From NCBI GenBank assembly GCA_002293045.1, contig DBCM01000017.1, positions 1-8,185 on the forward strand: a stretch of DNA of 8,185 nt, in the 5' to 3' direction. Shown here piece after piece: positions 1 to 4,267 of the stretch. A program made the translations under genes and the position numbers. The stretch's first letter is position 1, and the number at the start of each line of letters is the position of its first letter. The stretch comes from Flavobacteriales bacterium UBA958 (lineage in GTDB: Bacteria; Bacteroidota; Bacteroidia; Flavobacteriales_D; Crocinitomicaceae). The notes below the pieces were generated by a model that was not told where the DNA came from, did not search any database, and saw only the letters and a program-made list of their open reading frames with translations.

Positions 1-1773
1 CATTCTCAAATCCCAAAAGTTGCATCACCGCGATATTCCAGCTGGGGTGATATTTTACGTTGGGTGTTGCAAGAAAATTATCCTGGAGAATTCCCATACA
101 CCGCCGGTTTATTTCCCTTTAAGCGCGAAGGAGAAGACCCAACACGCATGTTCGCAGGGGAAGGAGGACCAGAACGCACCAACAAACGATTCCATTATGT
201 GAGTTTAGGCATGCCAGCAAAACGCTTATCTACGGCCTTTGACTCGGTAACACTGTACGGAAATGACCCTGCAGTTCGTCCTGATATTTATGGGAAAATT
301 GGAAATTCAGGGGTATCCATCTGCTGTTTAGACGATGCTAAAAAACTGTACTCTGGGTTTGACCTAAGCCATCCTGCTACCTCAGTGTCTATGACGATAA
401 ATGGTCCTGCTCCTATGCTTCTCGGATTTTTCATGAATGCTGCGATTGATCAGAACTGCGAAAAGTACATCCGGGCAAATGACTTAGTAACAGAGGTTGA
501 GGCGAAGATTGCTTCAATTTATCAAGGTAAAGGTACCGAACGACCGCGATACCAAGGTGAACTTCCGGAAGGAAATGACGGCTTAGGCTTGATGCTTCTC
601 GGGGTTACAGGAGACCAAGTCTTACCGGCCGACGTTTATGCCCAAATAAAGGCAGACACCTTGAAGCAAGTACGGGGCACCGTACAAGCAGATATTTTGA
701 AAGAAGATCAAGCACAAAATACCTGTATTTTCTCCACTGAATTTGCGCTCCGGTTGATGGGTGATGTCCAATCGTATTTCATTGATCATGCCGTTCGTAA
801 CTTTTATTCCGTTTCGATCTCCGGGTATCACATTGCTGAGGCTGGCGCGAATCCGATTACTCAGTTGGCTTTTACCTTAGCTAATGGCTTTACGTATGTG
901 GAATACTATTTAAGTCGAGGAATGGACATCAACGATTTTGGTCCCAACCTGTCGTTTTTCTTCTCGAATGGAATCGACCCTGAGTATGCGGTGATTGGAA
1001 GAGTTGCACGTAGAATTTGGGCAAAAGCCTTGGCAAAAAAATACGGTGCAAATGCCAGAGCGCAAATGTTGAAATACCACATTCAAACCTCTGGACGATC
1101 GCTGCATGCACAAGAAATTGATTTCAACGATATTCGTACGACCCTGCAGGCATTGTACGCCATTTACGATAATTGTAATTCTCTACATACCAATGCCTAT
1201 GATGAGGCGATTACCACTCCGACAGAAGAATCCGTACGCAGAGCCATGGCAATACAGCTCATCATCAACCGTGAATTAGGCCTAGCGAAAAACGAAAATC
1301 CACTGCAAGGATCATTTATTATTGATGAATTAACCGAGTTGGTAGAAGAGGCTGTGCTTACCGAATTTGACCGAATCACGGAGCGCGGTGGCGTTTTAGG
1401 TGCCATGGAAACCATGTATCAACGGTCTAAAATTCAGGAAGAATCGCTGTATTATGAAACCTTGAAACATACCGGTGAATTTCCGATCATTGGTGTAAAT
1501 ACCTTTTTAAGTTCTAAAGGATCTCCAACGGTTTTGCCGAAAGAAGTGATTCGAGCAACGGAGGAGGAAAAACAATATCAAATTCACATGTTGGAAGAAT
1601 TACATCGAACCTACGGTGAAACTGCACAGGGCCACATTAGAAAGGTACAAGAAGCGGCCATCAACAACCGCAACATGTTTGAACAATTAATGGAAGCTTG
1701 TAAACACGCATCGCTGGGACAGATTACCGAGGCATTGTTTGAGGTTGGGGGACAATATCGAAGAAATATGTAG
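1..1773 (+). CDS. icmF: Fused isobutyryl-CoA mutase, C-terminal mutase part (5' truncated)
   Basis: The reading frame is open from base 1 to TAG at 1771-1773, giving about 590 residues. This is the substrate-binding TIM-barrel half of an adenosylcobalamin-dependent acyl-CoA mutase. Members of the IcmF family are roughly 1,100 residues, with a B12-binding domain and a MeaI-type G-protein chaperone N-terminal to this part; both would lie before the window. IcmF-like motifs include TRMFAGEGGPERTN, KIGNSGVSICCLDD and GTVQADILKEDQAQNT. The catalytic His is in SISGYHIAEAG (codon 829-831). The positions equivalent to Tyr89 and Arg207 of propionibacterial methylmalonyl-CoA mutase are Phe (151-153) and Gln (715-717), the pair typical of isobutyryl-CoA/n-butyryl-CoA mutase. 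Relative to methylmalonyl-CoA mutase there is an insertion of about 70 residues before the Gln, also expected for IcmF. No T-tract terminator follows; transcription runs towards the palindromic repeats. Family assignment is firm; substrate is inferred from two residues. Confidence 0.95.
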   Translation, partial: HSQIPKVASPRYSSWGDILRWVLQENYPGEFPYTAGLFPFKREGEDPTRMFAGEGGPERTNKRFHYVSLGMPAKRLSTAFDSVTLYGNDPAVRPDIYGKIGNSGVSICCLDDAKKLYSGFDLSHPATSVSMTINGPAPMLLGFFMNAAIDQNCEKYIRANDLVTEVEAKIASIYQGKGTERPRYQGELPEGNDGLGLMLLGVTGDQVLPADVYAQIKADTLKQVRGTVQADILKEDQAQNTCIFSTEFALRLMGDVQSYFIDHAVRNFYSVSISGYHIAEAGANPITQLAFTLANGFTYVEYYLSRGMDINDFGPNLSFFFSNGIDPEYAVIGRVARRIWAKALAKKYGANARAQMLKYHIQTSGRSLHAQEIDFNDIRTTLQALYAIYDNCNSLHTNAYDEAITTPTEESVRRAMAIQLIINRELGLAKNENPLQGSFIIDELTELVEEAVLTEFDRITERGGVLGAMETMYQRSKIQEESLYYETLKHTGEFPIIGVNTFLSSKGSPTVLPKEVIRATEEEKQYQIHMLEELHRTYGETAQGHIRKVQEAAINNRNMFEQLMEACKHASLGQITEALFEVGGQYRRNM

Positions 1774-1802
1774 GGGTTGAAAGGCGCTCAACACCGAACA
1801 AC

Positions 1803-1938
1803 ATATTCGACCCCGCTGGGGTCCCTTGATTACCACCTCACCAGAGTAATAATGTACGATTCCGATGGAATCGGATTAGCAAGAATTCGCTGCGTTCTGA
1901 GCACCCTTCGATACGTCCTTAGGACTACTCAGGGTGCT
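1803..1938 (+). repeat. Composite palindromic element, copy A
   Basis: This element has three hairpin-forming palindromes. P1 (1808-1824) has arms gacccc/ggggtc around gct. P2 (1857-1873) has arms cgattcc/ggaatcg around gat. P3 (1900-1938) has outer arms agcaccct/agggtgct and an inner gtcc-tta-ggac. Gaps are 32 nt between P1 and P2 and 26 nt between P2 and P3. Aligned without gaps to copy B, the first 105 nt match at 89 positions, with the differences concentrated between the palindromes. It looks like a REP-like or small non-autonomous repeat; no transposase or target-site duplication is apparent. Confidence 0.88.
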
Positions 1939-1997
1939 GGAAATATAAAAAAAACATACTTATCTCAACGTTCCAACGGGAAAGTCAAAACTACCTC

Positions 1998-2065
1998 TGA
2001 TTCCGGAGGAATCAAACATGTTACCTCAAACACTGACCAAAAATAACTCGACCCCAGCGGGGTCG
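1998..2065 (-). repeat. Diverged inverted partial copy of the palindromic element (copy C)
   Basis: Read on the minus strand this has the same order as copies A and B: a P1 palindrome (2049-2065, cgacccc/ggggtcg) followed by a P2-type palindrome (1998-2014, tgattcc/ggaatca around gga). The gap is 34 nt against 32 nt in A and B. The P1 loop reads agc on the plus strand, which is the complement of gct in A and B and confirms inverted orientation. The sequence between the palindromes is only weakly similar and no P3 is recognisable. The inverted-copy interpretation rests on palindrome order, spacing and loop orientation, so it is likely but not certain. Confidence 0.65.
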
Positions 2066-2081
2066 CACAAAACACAAAAAG

Positions 2082-2217
2082 ATATTCGACCCCGCTGGGG
2101 TCGCTTGATTACCACATCCCTTGAACAAGAATATGCGATTCTGATGGAATCGGATAAGAAAGATTGTGCTGCGTTCTGAGCACCCTGAGTAGTCCGCAGG
2201 ACGTATCGAAGGGTGCG
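2082..2217 (+). repeat. Composite palindromic element, copy B
   Basis: This is a direct copy of the element at 1803-1938, offset by 279 nt and the same length. P1 (2087-2103) is a perfect 7-3-7 palindrome, cgacccc-gct-ggggtcg. P2 (2136-2152) is cgattct-gat-ggaatcg with one G-U pair. P3 (2179-2217) has outer arms gcaccct/agggtgc and inner gtcc-gca-ggac. The P3 interior (2187-2209) is the reverse complement of that in copy A, although everything upstream is in direct orientation. The element ends 23 nt beyond the stop codon of the convergent thioesterase gene, so it will lie in that operon's 3' untranslated region. Confidence 0.88.
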
Positions 2218-2240
2218 GTATAAAAGTAAAGGAAACCATT

Positions 2241-2648
2241 TTACCATTCCCGGTCTGAGACCAACACCGTTCCTTTGAAATGGGCGACTAATTCGTTGGA
2301 TTGATTCGTTACCTCAACTGCATATATCCCCACTTTGCGGTTTCGCGAAAGCGTAGTACAAGTAGCCGTTAATTCATCCCCTACCCGTACTTTTTTGATG
2401 TGCGATATCGCCGTTTCAATACTCACACATTGCATTCCATGTGCATTCGAAGCAAAGGCCATGGCGGAATCCGCGAGTGCATAGGTAATTCCTCCGTGGG
2501 CTATATTAAACCCGTTCACCATGTGTTCCAGAACCTTCATTTTAAGTACGCAGTTCCCTGCCTCAAGAAACGTTACATGCATTCCCAGCGCCTTACTGTA
2601 GGCGTCTCCCCTGAGCATCATTCCTACAATTTCATCGGGTGTTTTCAT
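2241..2648 (-). CDS. PaaI-family hotdog-fold acyl-CoA thioesterase
   Basis: The protein has 135 residues, close to the ~140 of E. coli PaaI, so it is a complete single hotdog domain. It hydrolyses acyl- or aryl-CoA thioesters in the cytoplasm. The PaaI motif is clear: MVNGFNIAHGG (Asn45, His51, Gly52, Gly53) followed by ALADSAMAFA with the catalytic-position Asp60. Start is ATG at 2646-2648. Its A is the last base of the TAA stop of the upstream hydrolase gene, so translation is probably coupled. It is the last gene of a three-gene operon. No phenylacetate-degradation genes are present, so a role in that pathway is not supported. The true substrate cannot be read from the sequence; a housekeeping role clearing dead-end CoA esters is a reasonable inference. 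Confidence 0.88.
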   Translation of the reverse strand: MKTPDEIVGMMLRGDAYSKALGMHVTFLEAGNCVLKMKVLEHMVNGFNIAHGGITYALADSAMAFASNAHGMQCVSIETAISHIKKVRVGDELTATCTTLSRNRKVGIYAVEVTNQSNELVAHFKGTVLVSDREW

Positions 2649-3499
2649 TACAGGGACGAAAATGCGAAGGTTTCAGCCAAACGCACACCTTTCTCTGTAT
2701 GCTGAAGCGTGCAGCACTCATTAACGCTATCGTGCTCTAAAAACAATACAAAATTCTCTGTGGCAGCCGTATGTAAGAAGGTTCCTTTTTCTTCCAAGGT
2801 AATCAAGGGTCGCGTGTCGTATCCCATCACATAGGGCAAGGGAATGTGTCCAACACTCGGCAATAAATCAGCCATAAAGACAACGGTTTTTCCCTTGTAT
2901 TTAATGTGAGGAATCATCATGCTATCGGTATGGCCATCCACGAATAACAGGTCAATGTTTGGAAAAACCTCCTTACTAAAGGAACCGGTTCGTTCTACGA
3001 ATTTCAATTGGCCGCTTTCTTGAATAGGCAAAATGTTTTCAGCTAAAAAGGACGCTTTTTCCCGGGCATTGGGTTCCGTTGCCCACTGCCAATGGGCCGC
3101 ATTACTCCAGTAAATGGCATGTTTAAATACGGGACGATAACCGTCTTTTTGCGAATTCCAAGCAATCGCACCCCCACAATGGTCAAAATGCAAGTGCGTA
3201 AGTATTACATCGGTAATGTCATCTTCATGAAATCCAGCCTTTCGAATCGAACCAATTAAGGAGTCGTTTCCTTGCAAATGGTAATGAGAAAAGAACTTCT
3301 CTGATTGTTTATCTCCAATGCCTGTATCAACCAGCATGAGGCGTTTACCGTCTTCAATGAGTAAACAACGTAAGGCCCATGTGCACATGTTATTGTCATC
3401 CGAAGGATTCGTTTTTTGCCACAGCGTTTTGGGCACTACCCCAAACATGGCACCCCCATCTAGTTTAAAGAGACCGGTTTCAATTACATGGATTTTCAT
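2648..3499 (-). CDS. Metallo-beta-lactamase-fold hydrolase, lactonase-like (YtnP/AHL-lactonase type)
   Basis: The protein has 283 residues, with no signal peptide and a cytoplasmic location. The whole dinuclear metal site is present: THLHFDH (His102, His104, Asp106, His107), His190 in VDGHTDSM, Asp211 in MADLLPS and His256 in FLEHD. The N-terminal LFKLDGGAMFGVVPK segment resembles MBL-fold proteins annotated as YtnP or N-acyl-homoserine-lactonase-like, which is the basis for suggesting lactone or ester hydrolysis. Fold and metal binding are firm; the substrate is not. ATG at 3497-3499 is preceded by the stop of the lipoprotein gene with a 3-nt gap, and the stop codon overlaps the thioesterase start by one base. 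The gene is therefore the middle member of a tight operon. The adjacent thioesterase could act on a related ester or CoA substrate, but that is inference from order alone. Confidence 0.85.
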   Translation of the reverse strand: MKIHVIETGLFKLDGGAMFGVVPKTLWQKTNPSDDNNMCTWALRCLLIEDGKRLMLVDTGIGDKQSEKFFSHYHLQGNDSLIGSIRKAGFHEDDITDVILTHLHFDHCGGAIAWNSQKDGYRPVFKHAIYWSNAAHWQWATEPNAREKASFLAENILPIQESGQLKFVERTGSFSKEVFPNIDLLFVDGHTDSMMIPHIKYKGKTVVFMADLLPSVGHIPLPYVMGYDTRPLITLEEKGTFLHTAATENFVLFLEHDSVNECCTLQHTEKGVRLAETFAFSSL

Positions 3500-3502
3500 G
3501 GC

Positions 3503-3991
3503 TTATTGTTTAGGATTGACAATGGCTTTTAATTGCAATACCGCAACACCAGGTGAAGTATTGGTAATGACCGATATCGTTTTATCTTGCTTACCACGTT
3601 GCAGCTTACTTGGATGAAAGGTAACTGCAATTTTATCACTTACCCCAGGAGGAATAGGGTTCTTATTCCACGTTGGCACCGTGCACCCACATGATGCTTT
3701 GACTTCATAAATCATTAGGGGTTTTTTTCCGGTATTTTTAATGGTAAACTCGGTAGTGTAATCCGCATCCACTAGTATAGTACCAAAATCATGAAGCATG
3801 CGGTCAAAACCAACCGAGCTGAGCATTTTATTGCGTTCAGCCTCTTCCTTTTTAACCTCTTCTAAGCTTGATTCCAAGGCTTGTTCATTTTCTGGATCCG
3901 CAACAATACTGGATCCGTAATCATCCTTTTTTTCTGGATTTTGACAAGCATATAATGAAAGAAAATAAAAAACAACAACTAATTTTTTCAT
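3503..3991 (-). CDS. DUF1573-domain lipoprotein
   Basis: The protein has 162 residues from ATG at 3989-3991. That start places a lipoprotein signal (MKK, hydrophobic stretch 4-14, lipobox LYAC with Cys16) exactly at the N-terminus. Starting at the more upstream ATG at 4114 would bury the signal inside and run through the terminator and tRNA gene. Residues 17-57 are a charged, Lys/Glu-rich probably helical spacer. Residues about 60-160 are an Ig-like DUF1573 domain with the hallmark ASCGCTVPTW (Cys101, Cys103). Such proteins are common in Bacteroidota and their biochemical role is not established; the domain is probably periplasmic or surface-exposed after lipidation. It is the first gene of the operon with the MBL-fold hydrolase (3-nt gap) and the thioesterase. 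The CGC pair could bind metal or be redox-active, which is speculative. Confidence 0.88.
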   Translation of the reverse strand: MKKLVVVFYFLSLYACQNPEKKDDYGSSIVADPENEQALESSLEEVKKEEAERNKMLSSVGFDRMLHDFGTILVDADYTTEFTIKNTGKKPLMIYEVKASCGCTVPTWNKNPIPPGVSDKIAVTFHPSKLQRGKQDKTISVITNTSPGVAVLQLKAIVNPKQ

Positions 3992-4007
3992 ATTCAAGGA
4001 TCTAGAA

Positions 4008-4015
4008 TAAAGATA
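4008..4015 (-). promoter_or_regulatory. Possible weak -7 element for the lipoprotein operon
   Basis: On the minus strand the bases read TATCTTTA, matching TAnnTTTG except for the last G. It lies 16 nt before the lipoprotein start codon. No TTG-type -33 element is seen at the expected distance. The element abuts the T-tract of the terminator following tRNA-His, so the operon may use this weak promoter, terminator read-through, or both. Confidence 0.3.
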
Positions 4016-4048
4016 AAAAAAATCCCGACCACTGCTGCGAATCGGGAT
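4015..4048 (-). terminator. Intrinsic terminator of tRNA-His
   Basis: On the minus strand a hairpin with 7-bp perfect arms ATCCCGA (4042-4048) and TCGGGAT (4022-4028) encloses a 13-nt loop. It is followed directly by a run of eight T (opposite the A at 4015-4022). It lies 26 nt beyond the 3' end of tRNA-His and just before the lipoprotein gene, so it ends the tRNA transcript and insulates the operon. Confidence 0.85.
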
Positions 4049-4074
4049 ATGTTCCTGCTCTTTAAAGAACTTTG

Positions 4075-4149
<75 letters not shown>

Positions 4150-4161
4150 ATTTCAGGGGCA

Positions 4162-4193
4162 CAAATATAAAACTTTTCTATGATTATTTGCAA
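4162..4193 (-). promoter_or_regulatory. Promoter of tRNA-His (TTG-21-TATATTTG)
   Basis: On the minus strand a -7 element TATATTTG (4162-4169) matches the Bacteroidota consensus TAnnTTTG exactly. A TTG (4191-4193) lies 21 nt upstream, in the range expected for the -33 element. The element ends 12 nt before the mature 5' end of tRNA-His, so transcription would start a few bases upstream of the tRNA. Confidence 0.75.
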
Positions 4194-4255
4194 GTAACCG
4201 CTCAGTATATTACGTATTATTCCTATCCGAAAATAATTCCACACCTATTTTCGTT

Positions 4256-4263
4256 TACTTTTG
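4256..4263 (+). promoter_or_regulatory. -7 element of the TonB receptor gene (TACTTTTG)
   Basis: TACTTTTG matches TAnnTTTG and ends 4 nt before the GTG start codon at 4268. With the usual 4-5 nt between this element and the transcription start, the mRNA would begin at or next to the start codon. No clear -33 TTG is visible about 20 nt upstream. Confidence 0.55.
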
Positions 4264-4267
4264 TCCT

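Larger units (their letters stand above)
1774..2240. other. Intergenic region filled with palindromic repeats
   Basis: This 467-nt gap separates two convergent genes (icmF and the PaaI-type thioesterase). It contains no credible coding sequence; short open frames here simply read through the repeats. It holds two direct copies of a composite palindromic element and an inverted, diverged partial copy between them, each listed separately. A short weak inverted repeat (gttga/tcaac, 1776-1792) lies right after the icmF stop. No hairpin followed by a run of T is visible on either strand, so if transcription ends here the repeat hairpins themselves, or Rho, would have to do it. Confidence 0.85.

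Noticed and set aside
1777..2046. Open frame of 89 codons after icmF on the plus strand
   Set aside because: It reads through the palindromic repeats. The same peptide-like stretch (TLRYVLRTTQGA) appears again on the minus strand at 2026-2247 only because the third hairpin is inverted there. No gene-like start, composition or family similarity.
1803..2217. CRISPR array
   Set aside because: Repeats are long, imperfect, in mixed orientation and few, with no regular spacers and no cas genes nearby.
1774..2240. Integron attC sites or a degraded insertion sequence
   Set aside because: No GTTRRRY/RYYYAAC core pair, no integrase or transposase remnant and no clear target-site duplication. A REP-like element fits better.
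2021..2247. Two overlapping minus-strand frames of about 72 codons
   Set aside because: Both lie within the repeat array and change register across hairpins; no domain is recognisable.
2241..2648. Assignment of the thioesterase to phenylacetate degradation
   Set aside because: The fold is PaaI-like, but no other paa gene is present, so the pathway name would be overreach.
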